A stretch of DNA of 64,000 bases from a virus, in the IMG/VR virus record IMGVR_UViG_3300007511_001983, positions 1 to 64,000 of that record; one strand, written 5' to 3'. Shown piece by piece: positions 24,442 to 32,992 of the stretch; positions within the stretch are counted from its first letter, which is position 1, and every line of letters begins with the position of its first letter. Position numbers and translations under genes: made by a program. The notes beneath the pieces were generated by a model that made no database searches, had not been told where the DNA came from, and saw only the letters and a list, made by a program, of their open reading frames with translations.

Positions 24442-25098
24442 ATGAATGAAAAAGAATTGCGAAAATTAATATCAGAACAATTTTCAGGAATGATTTTAGA
24501 ACAAGCTGAAGAAGAGACACCAGAAGAATCTGAGGAGTCAGATAAAGATTCAGCTTTAGATTCTATAGATGATCAAATTGATGAACTTTTTTTACAGTAT
24601 GAAAAGCTCTCTCTTCCTAACGAAGAAGAGGCAATTCAAGAAATAGTTCAAAAATGCTCTCTTAGATTTATTCTAGAACAATCAGATGAAGATAAAACTG
24701 AAGAAGACAATGTTGAAGAGGAAGAATCTGAAGAAGATATAAAGGCAGATACTGAAGAAGCAGCTGAAGAAGCTGACGAGGTAGAAGAAGATGAAATTTC
24801 TGATGAAAACGAAGAAGAGATTCCGGAAATTGATATTACTACTTTTGCACTTAAGGTTGCACGCTTAGCTGAGTTACCTGAAAAAGTTTTGGACTTAAAG
24901 GCAGCTATTATCAATAGAGCTGTACAATATCTTGAAACAAACTATAATAAAAATGTTGCTGAAGATTTTGAAAGTGCGCTCATGGATAAGTTCCAACTCT
25001 CAGTCCCAGAAGCAGAAATTGAAAAAGTTATTGATGCTGATCTTCCTGCGCCTCCTGCAGTTGGTGCAGGATCCGGCGGAGGTGGCGCAGGAGGTTGA
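24442..25098 (+). CDS. Highly acidic tagged protein
   Basis: 218 residues. N terminus MNEKELRKLISEQFSGMILEQ matches the tag. Two long Glu/Asp-rich stretches (about residues 26-45 and 75-132), then a helical domain and a Gly-rich tail (GAGSGGGGAGG). Resembles acidic internal, scaffold or DNA-mimic proteins in charge only; function unknown. Confidence 0.6.
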   Translation: MNEKELRKLISEQFSGMILEQAEEETPEESEESDKDSALDSIDDQIDELFLQYEKLSLPNEEEAIQEIVQKCSLRFILEQSDEDKTEEDNVEEEESEEDIKADTEEAAEEADEVEEDEISDENEEEIPEIDITTFALKVARLAELPEKVLDLKAAIINRAVQYLETNYNKNVAEDFESALMDKFQLSVPEAEIEKVIDADLPAPPAVGAGSGGGGAGG

Positions 25099-25380
25099 GT
25101 GAGCAAATATCAAGATTTTGATCGTCGAAAATCTATTCACATAAAACTCTTTGCAGATACACATGCAAAGTTTAGGATAGAGCTGATGAAAAAAAAGCTG
25201 AGTATGCAAGAAGTAATCGAAGCTTTTGCGCAAAGAGTTGTTGCTGAAGATGGATTTGCATTACGAATGCTAGATACGATTGCAAGAAAGAAAAGAGACA
25301 AAGAAATAGAAAGATTATCATCAACAGATGTTGAGTCTCTTTTTGATGTAATTGAAGATAATCAAAGAATTGATGACTAG
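25099..25380 (+). CDS. Ribbon-helix-helix-like small protein
   Basis: 93 residues, GTG start immediately after the previous stop. SIHIKLFADTHAKFRIELMKKKLSMQEVIEAF has the strand-helix-helix pattern of RHH/ParG-type DNA-binding proteins. Could be a transcription regulator or DNA organiser. The 3' end overlaps the next gene. Confidence 0.55.
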   Translation: MSKYQDFDRRKSIHIKLFADTHAKFRIELMKKKLSMQEVIEAFAQRVVAEDGFALRMLDTIARKKRDKEIERLSSTDVESLFDVIEDNQRIDD

Positions 25381-25600
25381 AATGTTTAGAAAAACAAAAA
25401 AAATTAAAGAGCTTGAAAAAAGAATAAATGAATTAGAAAATCTTTGCATGCAACTTTCTACCAATTCATTAATGCTTACTAAGGAATTTGGACTTATGGC
25501 AGAAGCAATTAAAATCTTGCTAGAAAAACAGCAACTAATAGATGCGATAATAGATTCTAGATACAATGTTGTTAGAATTGATGATGATACTATCAATTAG
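25373..25600 (+). CDS. Small coiled-coil protein
   Basis: 75 residues from ATG 25373, overlapping the RHH gene's stop (ATG 25382 also possible). Heptad-rich N-terminal helix (KKIKELEKRINELENLCMQL) predicts a coiled coil. No membrane segment. Function unknown. Confidence 0.5.
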   Translation: MTRMFRKTKKIKELEKRINELENLCMQLSTNSLMLTKEFGLMAEAIKILLEKQQLIDAIIDSRYNVVRIDDDTIN

Positions 25601-25612
25601 CGGAGAAACAAA

Positions 25613-25804
25613 ATGGCAAAAGCATTCATAGATAAATATCTCAATAAGTTTGTATCACGTAAGTTCACTGTATGGTTGACAGCAACAGGACTTCTAGCTT
25701 TTGACAAAGTAGACGGGGATCATTGGGTATATGTTTCAATGATTTACATCGGCACCCAAGCAGTGATAGATGCATTCATTAGATGGAAGGGTAGTAACCA
25801 GTGA
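25613..25804 (+). CDS. Holin-like small membrane protein
   Basis: 63 residues. Two hydrophobic segments (about 17-30 and 36-54: WLTATGLLAF and WVYVSMIYIGTQAVIDAFI) flanked by basic residues resemble small phage holin-type proteins. Clear GGAG ribosome site. Overlaps the next membrane gene, suggesting a lysis or envelope pair. Confidence 0.6.
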   Translation: MAKAFIDKYLNKFVSRKFTVWLTATGLLAFDKVDGDHWVYVSMIYIGTQAVIDAFIRWKGSNQ

Positions 25805-26205
25805 TATTATTCTTTAAAAAACTCTGGGAGCTAATTAAGAGATCCTGGCAGTTCATTGTAGGCTTTCTAATAGCAGTCATTGCAATTATCATAACTGCCG
25901 GCAAAAAAGACGAAGGATTTAAGGTTCTTAAGCGACTTCGGAAAGATGAAAAGACTCTCGATGAAAAGGTCAACGATATCCTCGAAGGAGTCGATGAAAG
26001 AAATAAGAGAATCGATGCTGAGACAAAAAAGAGGGTAGCTGAGATTGAAGACAAGCTAAAAGAAAAGAACGAAGAGCTTGAACAATCTAAGCGAGATGAG
26101 ATAGAAAAGATAGTACGTGAGACAGACGGTAATCCATCTGAGCTAGCAAAAAGATTGAGTGAGCTCACAGGTTTATCAGTTTCATCTAATAACGTAGAAT
26201 TATAA
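25801..26205 (+). CDS. Membrane-anchored coiled-coil protein
   Basis: 134 residues, GTG start overlapping the previous stop. One N-terminal transmembrane helix (about 17-33, FIVGFLIAVIAIIITAG) and a long charged coiled coil to about residue 105. This layout is like an inner-membrane spanin (Rz-like), though spanins are not identifiable by motif. Confidence 0.55.
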   Translation: MILFFKKLWELIKRSWQFIVGFLIAVIAIIITAGKKDEGFKVLKRLRKDEKTLDEKVNDILEGVDERNKRIDAETKKRVAEIEDKLKEKNEELEQSKRDEIEKIVRETDGNPSELAKRLSELTGLSVSSNNVEL

Positions 26206-26221
26206 ATACGGAGATTACATT

Positions 26222-27244
26222 ATGAGTGAGTTTGATTTTATTGATGCATATGAAGAGCCGCAAGCAAACCTTGAGACACTTGCAGCAAATGTTGCAGAGT
26301 CAGCTATTAACTGTGCGTTCGTCGGCGTAGGCGGCGGAGGATGCAAGATTGCAAAGTCATTCTTAGATCTTGGCTTCACAAAGACAGTTCTTCTCAATAC
26401 GACGACTAAAGACTTCCAGACGGGCGTTGATCCAGATCACATGGTCGTTCTTCCTGGGTCTGATGGGCTAGCAAAGAATATTGAGCTTGGACGAAAGGTT
26501 CTGTCAGAGAACAGTGCATTTGTTGAGGATGCATTAAGGACTAAACTAGGCAAGGTTGACTGGTTGTTTGTTTGCGCCGGCGCCGGCGGAGGAACAGGAT
26601 CATCTGCATACACACTTGATCCGGTATTCAAGAGATTCCTTGAGACAGGAGAGGCGACAGGCAAGGTAGTCTATATCGTATCACAGCCATCAGCGCAAGA
26701 GAAACTGAATGCAACAATTAAGGCAAATGCAAAATCATTACATGCTGATGTAAAGAATGACCCACATATAATCATTGATAATGAGAAGCAATTAAATGCA
26801 TTTAGAGGAAAGGTCGGAGTATTGGGCTTATATCCTGCTGCTAACAAAGCATTTTCAAAGATGTTTTGGCAGCTGCTCAAGCTAGCTAGTGAACCATCAC
26901 CCGTCCAAGTATTTGATGGCAAGGATCTAGAGCGATTCCTCGCAGCCCCTGGTCGAATGATTGTAGGTTCTGCAATTTGTGCGCCCGGCCCAAACCTAGG
27001 TGTGCAACTCTATCAGTCATGTATTAATAACTCTCCTTGCCCTACTCCTTCTGGGCATGCTGAGACAGGTGTTCTTCTCCAGGTAATTACTGAGGATCAT
27101 GCAAACGATGCAAGCATAAGCGGCCACCTAGAGGCATCAGCTGCATATGTTGGCGGAAGAACTAACACACTATTTACTGGGATTTATGTTCGAGATGCTC
27201 TCCCAGGTTTGGTGACAGTCTTGGCTTTGGGTGGTCTTAAGTGA
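26222..27244 (+). CDS. Tubulin/FtsZ-superfamily GTPase
   Basis: 340 residues. GTP-binding features of the tubulin/FtsZ fold: VGVGGGGCKIA near residues 36-46, LLNTTTKDFQ (nucleotide-loop position) and the signature AGAGGGTGSS with GGGTGS at 122-127. A DGKDLERFLAAPGRMIVGSA segment lies where FtsZ has its T7 catalytic loop, so hydrolysis may be retained. Phage tubulins (PhuZ, TubZ) form filaments that position DNA or the phage nucleus. This one has no strong tie to either by eye. TATAAATA and GGAG precede it. Confidence 0.8.
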   Translation: MSEFDFIDAYEEPQANLETLAANVAESAINCAFVGVGGGGCKIAKSFLDLGFTKTVLLNTTTKDFQTGVDPDHMVVLPGSDGLAKNIELGRKVLSENSAFVEDALRTKLGKVDWLFVCAGAGGGTGSSAYTLDPVFKRFLETGEATGKVVYIVSQPSAQEKLNATIKANAKSLHADVKNDPHIIIDNEKQLNAFRGKVGVLGLYPAANKAFSKMFWQLLKLASEPSPVQVFDGKDLERFLAAPGRMIVGSAICAPGPNLGVQLYQSCINNSPCPTPSGHAETGVLLQVITEDHANDASISGHLEASAAYVGGRTNTLFTGIYVRDALPGLVTVLALGGLK

Positions 27245-27672
27245 GACTACTTTTAGTCGCCATTCTTTTAGTGGCACCCCATGCATCATATGCAGATTGT
27301 GCTGACCTGACGCCAAGAACACAAGGTCAACCTGCACCGTGTGATGGTGTGCACGTAAAGTCGTCAGCAGTTGCAAAGCTTATAGTAGACAAAGAAGTTG
27401 CTGCGCAGCAATGCCAAAACAGGGTAGATGCGCAAAAACAAACTAGCGAAACTATATGTGCGAGCAATCTTACAAAAAAAGACAATGAAATAACAGACCT
27501 CAAAGATATCCACAAGATAAAAGTAGATATCAAAGATTCACAAATCGATTTTTTGGTCGAAAGACTAGACAAGACCAATAACCCAAAATCAAGCTGGTGG
27601 TTCTCAGGAGGTGTATTGTCAGGAATTGCTTTGACAATGGCATCTGCATGGGCATTAAATCAGATAAAATAG
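27241..27672 (+). CDS. Exported/envelope protein with C-terminal membrane helix
   Basis: 143 residues, GTG start overlapping the FtsZ-like stop. Signal peptide (about 1-19, ending SYADC), an APCDGV motif seen in small phage envelope proteins near lysis genes, a coiled coil (residues 55-110) and a C-terminal hydrophobic segment (SGGVLSGIALTMASAWAL). Possibly part of the lysis apparatus with the genes at 25613 and 25801. Confidence 0.55.
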   Translation: MRLLLVAILLVAPHASYADCADLTPRTQGQPAPCDGVHVKSSAVAKLIVDKEVAAQQCQNRVDAQKQTSETICASNLTKKDNEITDLKDIHKIKVDIKDSQIDFLVERLDKTNNPKSSWWFSGGVLSGIALTMASAWALNQIK

Positions 27673-27684
27673 CAATGCTAGTCC

Positions 27685-27692
27685 ATATTTAT
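27685..27692 (+). promoter_or_regulatory. ATATTTAT late-promoter-like motif
   Basis: 28 bases before the ATG at 27721 of a large tagged protein. Confidence 0.4.
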
Positions 27693-27720
27693 TTTGACTT
27701 ATCGTCCTTGGAGTAAATTA

Positions 27721-29628
27721 ATGGCTGTCAAGATTACTGAAAAAGCTTTACGAGATTTTGTAAAGACGCTGCTTTTAGAAGCACAAAATGAAAAAGAAGC
27801 TGAAGAAAAACTAGCTTTAGACCCTGCCCTTGTTGCAGAAGTTCCTTTAGATCAACCAGATACACCACTTGAGGCAGATCCGGTAGTTTTTGATCATACA
27901 CTCGGCCCACCTGTAGCTGATCCAAGCTATGTTCCAGAAGATTCTGATGCATTAAAAATCTCAATAGAAAAAATGCTAGATGATGTACCTGAAAAATCAG
28001 TTGGTACTGCATATAAAATTGTAAAGAAAACATTAGACAATATGCATAATGTAATTCGACAAAAAGCAGAAATTACTCCTGATAATGTATTTTCACTACA
28101 TGAGGCTACTGCGGCAGAAAAACTACTCTATCTAATATCAGAAGGATTCTACGACAACGTTGGTTCAATGCACGGCGCCGACGGATCAATGAGAAAAGAT
28201 GTTGCAAAGGCTGCATCATATGATGGCGGGTATGGTGAAGTAGATAGAGATGAAGACGAAGAAGATCTCGGTACTCAAGGAGGCATAAGAAAATCGTCAA
28301 CTGATTCATTGTCCTCTGTCGGAAAATCTGGTAATTTAGCTTCAAATATTACAATGGCAGATATTCGAAAGAATGTTGAAAGAATTAAAGCAGATGCTGT
28401 AGCCGCCGGAAAAGCTAGATCCGCTCCCGCGCAAAGTGTTATTTTCGATGGTCTCGCAAAAAGAATTCAAATTGCCAAAGAATTATTCCCTGGAAAGGCA
28501 GATGATATTGATCTTGCAATCGCCCAGGGAGATGATCTAGATACAGAGCTTACATTTAATGAGCTTGAGCAAGTTCACAATATATACATGACATCTCCTG
28601 AGTCTATAGCAATTGATGCATTCTACAAGAAACCTGCAAAGCCCAGCGAGGAAAATCTTCAAGCTTTGCTGGCAAGAGAAAAAGCAATAACAGGTCGTGT
28701 AAAAGATACACTATCATCAATTGAACAAGATATGATCAAAGATAATGACGGAGAACCTGTAGAATCACAAAATGTTTGGCACAAATACCAACAGTCAGAA
28801 GACGGCCGAGAACTAAAAAGAATTGCTACCAAGCTTCATCATCACAAAAAGCGCTCTAGAGATATCGATGCAATGCCTGGAACGTTTATTCCACCGTCAG
28901 CACAAACTGACGCCTCTTTAGCAGCACAAACTGCAGACTTGTTCGATATTGAAAAAGCAATGGGAACATCAGTTTTCAGAAATGTCAAAGACGAAGGATT
29001 TATGAAGCTAATGTTCGGCCTGTCTATTGGCCCGGATGCATTTGAAGAAAAATATGTTGAATTCGTAATAGCACCCCCGGAAGATGCTAAAAAGATAAAA
29101 TCTTTTCTTAGAAAACATACAGATGTTGATGAAATAATGGCAAATCCAGAAGAGGGCGGAGTTGAAAAAGTACTAGGACAGCTAAAAGATAAGCCTTCGA
29201 GTGAGGGAAAAGACAGCTTGCTTGATCAATATTTAGAGCTAGTCTTGCGCTATCTTGCATCTGATATGGAATTCCCTGGTGCCAAGTCATCAAAATTCCA
29301 CTTCAATAAGCAGAATGGCATCGAAGCACTATCAAAAGCTGTTGAAGGTCTAATTAGGCGCAAGGACAAAGGCAGTTATATGCATCTTAAGAAAATACTT
29401 GAAGATCCCATGAATGCAAAAGCAGTCAAAGGTCATCTTGGCAAAGACTGGAGAATGGAGCCGTTCCCAGAGAGCGAAGAAACAAAAGTATCATCTGAGA
29501 TTGAAGTCGAGCCTGAAGAGGCTAAGCCGAAAATCGTACGCAAGGGCAAAACATTCAGAAGAGCAGCAAAGAACGAAAACACAATCAATCTTGATAAGCT
29601 ACTAAGAGATGTATTAGGAAACTCATGA
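27721..29628 (+). CDS. Large acidic tagged protein, probable virion component
   Basis: 635 residues from ATG 27721 after TTGGAG. N terminus MAVKITEKALRDFVKTLLLEAQ matches the shared tag with L-x-E. No enzymatic domain recognised; helical, acidic overall, basic at the very end (KGKTFRRAAKNE). Size, late-promoter-like motif and tag suggest an internal head or structural protein. Overlaps the next gene by 4 bases. Confidence 0.65.
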   Translation: MAVKITEKALRDFVKTLLLEAQNEKEAEEKLALDPALVAEVPLDQPDTPLEADPVVFDHTLGPPVADPSYVPEDSDALKISIEKMLDDVPEKSVGTAYKIVKKTLDNMHNVIRQKAEITPDNVFSLHEATAAEKLLYLISEGFYDNVGSMHGADGSMRKDVAKAASYDGGYGEVDRDEDEEDLGTQGGIRKSSTDSLSSVGKSGNLASNITMADIRKNVERIKADAVAAGKARSAPAQSVIFDGLAKRIQIAKELFPGKADDIDLAIAQGDDLDTELTFNELEQVHNIYMTSPESIAIDAFYKKPAKPSEENLQALLAREKAITGRVKDTLSSIEQDMIKDNDGEPVESQNVWHKYQQSEDGRELKRIATKLHHHKKRSRDIDAMPGTFIPPSAQTDASLAAQTADLFDIEKAMGTSVFRNVKDEGFMKLMFGLSIGPDAFEEKYVEFVIAPPEDAKKIKSFLRKHTDVDEIMANPEEGGVEKVLGQLKDKPSSEGKDSLLDQYLELVLRYLASDMEFPGAKSSKFHFNKQNGIEALSKAVEGLIRRKDKGSYMHLKKILEDPMNAKAVKGHLGKDWRMEPFPESEETKVSSEIEVEPEEAKPKIVRKGKTFRRAAKNENTINLDKLLRDVLGNS

Positions 29629-30020
29629 GTAAAGATTTTTTTAAAAATCTAAGCAAAGATCTCCAGAAAAGTCATCTGGTAAAAAAGCCCTATACTTCTC
29701 GATTGTTAAGAGAAGTCTGTGTTAGTAAAAAATCAGCTGTGACAAAAGAATCCAATGAGTGGGAAATCTTAGAAAGCCCAAGAAGACTATCAAAGATCTA
29801 TAGCTTTAATAAAAGTACTCATGTAAAAGAGTTTATAAGCGAGATGATTGACTATCATTCTCGATATAAGCATGAAGGGGATATTCAAATTAATCAAAAT
29901 AAAGTTTTGGTTGAAGTTCATACAAAAGATTTAAACAATTTAACAGAACTAGACTATGAATATTCTAGAATGGCAGATTTGATTTACAAAGATATCGGAC
30001 ACTATAATGATGAACTCTAA
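29625..30020 (+). CDS. Pterin-4a-carbinolamine dehydratase-like protein
   Basis: 131 residues. After a basic 45-residue leader, the PCD/DCoH fold pattern appears: WEILESPRRLSKIYSF, VKEFISEMIDYHSRYKHEGDIQI, and VLVEVHTKDLNNLTELDYE. In active enzymes an HHP pair is present; here the equivalent reads KHEGD with only one His, so dehydratase activity is doubtful. A binding or structural role in a phage is likely. Confidence 0.6.
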   Translation: MSKDFFKNLSKDLQKSHLVKKPYTSRLLREVCVSKKSAVTKESNEWEILESPRRLSKIYSFNKSTHVKEFISEMIDYHSRYKHEGDIQINQNKVLVEVHTKDLNNLTELDYEYSRMADLIYKDIGHYNDEL

Positions 30021-30378
30021 TGAAGAAAGATTTTTTGCATCAGAAAGTCTTGCAGGTATATTGTCACCCAATCTTTTAGAAGAACCAAAGACTCCCACAG
30101 GAAACTTTTCTTTAATAGTAAAAGACGAAAATTATAGTTTACAAACATACTCTGAAAACGGATCAAATATTTCAATAACTTTTGTATGTAATGATAACAT
30201 GCTATTCAATATTCTTGCGCTTGATAACAAAGAAATAAGTTTGCAATGTGGCGACAATAAATTATCTAGAGATTTAGCAGGATACGAAACAAGCTGGAAT
30301 ATAATTAAAGTAGATAATGAAACTTATGAAGTAAGTTTAGCATTCACAAAAAATCAGACGGGTTTAATAAATGGCTAA
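30007..30378 (+). CDS. Hypothetical beta-rich protein
   Basis: 123 residues, overlapping genes on both sides. Alternating hydrophobic and polar residues suggest beta strands; no motif recognised. In the run of probable structural genes between 27.7 and 31.7 kb. Confidence 0.5.
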   Translation: MMNSNEERFFASESLAGILSPNLLEEPKTPTGNFSLIVKDENYSLQTYSENGSNISITFVCNDNMLFNILALDNKEISLQCGDNKLSRDLAGYETSWNIIKVDNETYEVSLAFTKNQTGLING

Positions 30379-30592
30379 TAAAAATTCAAAAACTAAAACA
30401 GGCATTAAGAAGAAAAATGACGAGACGGCCTCGAGTCCGTTTGATAAATTTATCGACGACCAGATTAAAAGAGAACAAAAAAATACCCAACGACATGAAT
30501 CAATTGCTGATAAGGGAGAAACACCACAGCAAAGATTTAATAAGCGTTATCGTGAGACAGCAGCAAACAGAACTGTCTGGAGTAAAAAATGA
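30371..30592 (+). CDS. Small basic hydrophilic protein
   Basis: 73 residues, Lys/Asn/Arg-rich and probably disordered. No recognised family. Overlaps neighbours by 4-8 bases. Confidence 0.5.
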   Translation: MANKNSKTKTGIKKKNDETASSPFDKFIDDQIKREQKNTQRHESIADKGETPQQRFNKRYRETAANRTVWSKK

Positions 30593-31209
30593 GAAAAACA
30601 ATTACTACAAGCAAGCAACTAAAAGACTTTCTTTCAAATATCATTAGCAACAGTATTGTAATTGCAAAAGATGAATTAGATAAAATAAATGAAAACTCAT
30701 TTACCAGCCTTTTAGAGCAAGAATCAGCAGGACCTGAGGAAGAGCCAGAAGAGACTGAAGAAGTCGAGGAAGAGGTTGAGGAAGAGGCTGAGGAAGAAAA
30801 AAATCCGATGAAAAGAAAGCCAAAGGCTGACCTCGACAGACCAAAAGCAGGATCAGAGGTTCGACTCACGCACATTTTGTCAGCTGTTAATCAAATTAGA
30901 AGTGGCCGATCTTTAAAAGACCCAGATGTAAGAGAAGAACTTAAAGTATACTTTGACGGTCTAGATAACCCAGAAAGAATTGCTCTATCTGAGTTTTTAG
31001 ACGGCCTAACAGACGTTATTGTAAAAGGCGTGCCAGGAGACGAGGCAGAAGTGCCAAGTGAAGAAGTAAAAATGAAAGAACCTGAATCTTCAAAGGAAGA
31101 TAAAGACAATAAAATTGACGACGCATCCAAGAGTGAAAAACCCAAAGATGAAGAAAAGTCAGCTGCCCCGGCAGAAGACCTAACCCCACCCATTCAAGTA
31201 CGGAGATAA
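30589..31209 (+). CDS. Acidic protein with tag-like N terminus
   Basis: 206 residues. N-terminal amphipathic region (KQLKDFLSNIISNSIVIAKDELDKINE) ending in I-x-E, then a Glu-rich stretch (about residues 46-66), a central helical domain and a Lys/Glu/Pro-rich tail. Similar in plan to the acidic protein at 24442. Function unknown. Confidence 0.55.
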   Translation: MRKTITTSKQLKDFLSNIISNSIVIAKDELDKINENSFTSLLEQESAGPEEEPEETEEVEEEVEEEAEEEKNPMKRKPKADLDRPKAGSEVRLTHILSAVNQIRSGRSLKDPDVREELKVYFDGLDNPERIALSEFLDGLTDVIVKGVPGDEAEVPSEEVKMKEPESSKEDKDNKIDDASKSEKPKDEEKSAAPAEDLTPPIQVRR

Positions 31210-31213
31210 TGAA

Positions 31214-31411
31214 TTGCAAATTACAACAATCGAATTAGGCGACGGAAACGTTTTAGAAGTCCAGCACACCCCGGGATTTATCCGCGAGGTATCAAAGTGG
31301 TCTGGGACATCTGCTGAAGAAGTTCAGCCTAATGATATTAAAGCATTCATTAGATCGTCATTTAAAATTGCCTTAGACACCGGCACACTGGAAAAAATAG
31401 AAGCAGTTTAA
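31214..31411 (+). CDS. Small hypothetical protein
   Basis: 65 residues, TTG start after CGGAG. Contains an ordinary-looking short alpha/beta pattern, no motif recognised. Next gene starts 1 base after its stop. Confidence 0.5.
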   Translation: MQITTIELGDGNVLEVQHTPGFIREVSKWSGTSAEEVQPNDIKAFIRSSFKIALDTGTLEKIEAV

Positions 31412-31412
31412 T

Positions 31413-31700
31413 ATGGGCAAAGATCTACTCAGAGACATAATTCGAGAGGAGCTTAACTCTCTAGTTGAAGCCAAGATGCCCACCACAAGAGAGGGTAGTA
31501 AGGTTGTGTACGCCTCTGAGGATCATATCATGTCCCTTGAAGAAGATCTCCGGGAGCTTGTTTCAATTCGCGACCGTTCAACACGACGATCTACTGGTCG
31601 CTGGGCGTTGTCACGCGCCGTTGAAAGAGTTCGCACCGAGCTCAAAAGAGCAAAAAGGATCAAGGCAAAACAGGATCTATTGCTAGCCCAAGAAGACTAA
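31413..31700 (+). CDS. Tagged small protein (LRDIIREEL N terminus)
   Basis: 95 residues. MGKDLLRDIIREELNSLVEAK is a clear copy of the tag with L-x-E. The remainder is Arg/Glu-rich and helical (RSTRRSTGRW), possibly nucleic-acid binding. Confidence 0.6.
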   Translation: MGKDLLRDIIREELNSLVEAKMPTTREGSKVVYASEDHIMSLEEDLRELVSIRDRSTRRSTGRWALSRAVERVRTELKRAKRIKAKQDLLLAQED

Positions 31701-31717
31701 AAATTATTTACAATCGT

Positions 31718-31746
31718 GTGTAAACTCCCTATAGATAGTGTATTAT
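31718..31746 (+). promoter_or_regulatory. GTGTAAAC-N15-TATTAT promoter
   Basis: GTGTAAAC at 31718-31725 and TATTAT at 31741-31746, in a 69-base gap before a strong AAGGAGG ribosome site and the ATG at 31770. Confidence 0.55.
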
Positions 31747-31769
31747 ATCTATGTTAAGGAGGTTCCCAT

Positions 31770-32114
31770 ATGACAAATAATAACTGGGTCCCAGAGATCA
31801 TGTACGAGGAAGGTTCCGAAGGAGCCAGCAATATCCCGTTTATTCAAGTTCCCGAGGACGAGGAGATGCCAAAGCTTCTCTTTATGTTCGAGAGCAGGAA
31901 TACCGGTGAGCTCGAGCCGGGCCCTGAAGGTGAAGAGATGCCTGTTTTTGAATGGGATCTACACCAATATGCAGATATGGCAATTCTTAAGGAGGCACTC
32001 CGACCAGAGTTGTTTGATGAAGTTCGTGTATCTCTAGGGTTGCAGCCGATGGCCGAGGCAGTTGAAGCTGGCCAAAAGATTTCCCAAAACGTTCGAACCA
32101 CGCTGGAAGATTAA
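31770..32114 (+). CDS. Hypothetical acidic protein with strong expression signals
   Basis: 114 residues, very acidic (many EE, PEGEE-type runs). A strong AAGGAGG and the GTGTAAAC-type promoter precede it, so it is probably expressed early and well. No domain recognised. An acidic DNA-mimic role would be pure speculation. Its stop overlaps the nuclease-like gene. Confidence 0.6.
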   Translation: MTNNNWVPEIMYEEGSEGASNIPFIQVPEDEEMPKLLFMFESRNTGELEPGPEGEEMPVFEWDLHQYADMAILKEALRPELFDEVRVSLGLQPMAEAVEAGQKISQNVRTTLED

Positions 32115-32935
32115 TGGAATATATCACTAAAGATGATATTCAATCTACACTTGTCAATATGCAAGAGTTTTATCAAGAGCTTAAAAATGTTTTTTTAAAA
32201 AGCAGAATGAACATTGAAGACAACCTCGGTCGAAGAAACATTCTTATGTCAATGGTTCAAGAAGAGTTTCTTGCTCGAACTCTTGATAAGCGCTATAATA
32301 AAGTTACTGCTGATGGCGCTCCCGGAAAAGCGGACATTGTAATCGAGGATCTAGATAAAGAGATCGAATGCAAGCTTACAACAATTACAAAGTCAGGTTC
32401 AATCAGTTTGCAGTCAGACTATGCTACACTTAAGCAAAAGGGATCGCTTGACTATATCTACTTTATTGCATCACCTGATTTTGAAAGCTTCTCTGTAATC
32501 TATTTTGACGGGCTAACAGTTGATGACTTTAGAAGTCTCTCTCCTGGCGCCAGAGGAAAAGTTGCCATGAAAAAGCATGAAGGCATGAAGAAGGCAAAGA
32601 TTCTATTTGGAAATGTTAAAAATAATAATGAGTCTGAAATTGAAAAGATTGATTCTCTTTTTGATGATGAAGCAAATCGACACAGAAAAAACATGAAAAG
32701 AATCAATGAGCTTAAGTGCAATCTATCATCACGTCTTGAGTCAAAAACAAACACTGGAGGAAGAGAGATTTCTGAGAAGGTTATTAGATCAACTGAGGCC
32801 AATCTAAAGAAAATTTTTGATCGCCAAGAAAGAGAAGTGGAAAGACATAGAAAGAAGATTTCTGTGCTAATGAATCGCAAATCTTATTGGTTGAGTCATC
32901 CAGGAAAATATTCTTTTCTGTTAGAAAAAGTATAA
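32114..32935 (+). CDS. PD-(D/E)XK-type putative endonuclease
   Basis: 273 residues. GAPGKADIVIEDLDKEIECKLT (about residues 74-95) has the D-x(n)-E-x-K core of restriction-like nucleases, followed by SLDYIYFIAS, typical of the next strand. The C-terminal 120 residues are a Lys/Arg-rich helix bundle or coiled coil, likely DNA-binding. Co-transcribed with the acidic gene before it. Confidence 0.6.
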   Translation: MEYITKDDIQSTLVNMQEFYQELKNVFLKSRMNIEDNLGRRNILMSMVQEEFLARTLDKRYNKVTADGAPGKADIVIEDLDKEIECKLTTITKSGSISLQSDYATLKQKGSLDYIYFIASPDFESFSVIYFDGLTVDDFRSLSPGARGKVAMKKHEGMKKAKILFGNVKNNNESEIEKIDSLFDDEANRHRKNMKRINELKCNLSSRLESKTNTGGREISEKVIRSTEANLKKIFDRQEREVERHRKKISVLMNRKSYWLSHPGKYSFLLEKV

Positions 32936-32992
32936 CAATCTAATTCTACATAATAATTAGAATAGAGCGCCATTTTGCGCAAGGAGAAAATC

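Noticed and set aside
24648-24914. Minus-strand Ser-rich frame opposite the acidic gene
   Set aside because: Glu-rich codons read backwards give Ser/Phe-rich shadows; the + strand gene has a start, tag and overlaps.
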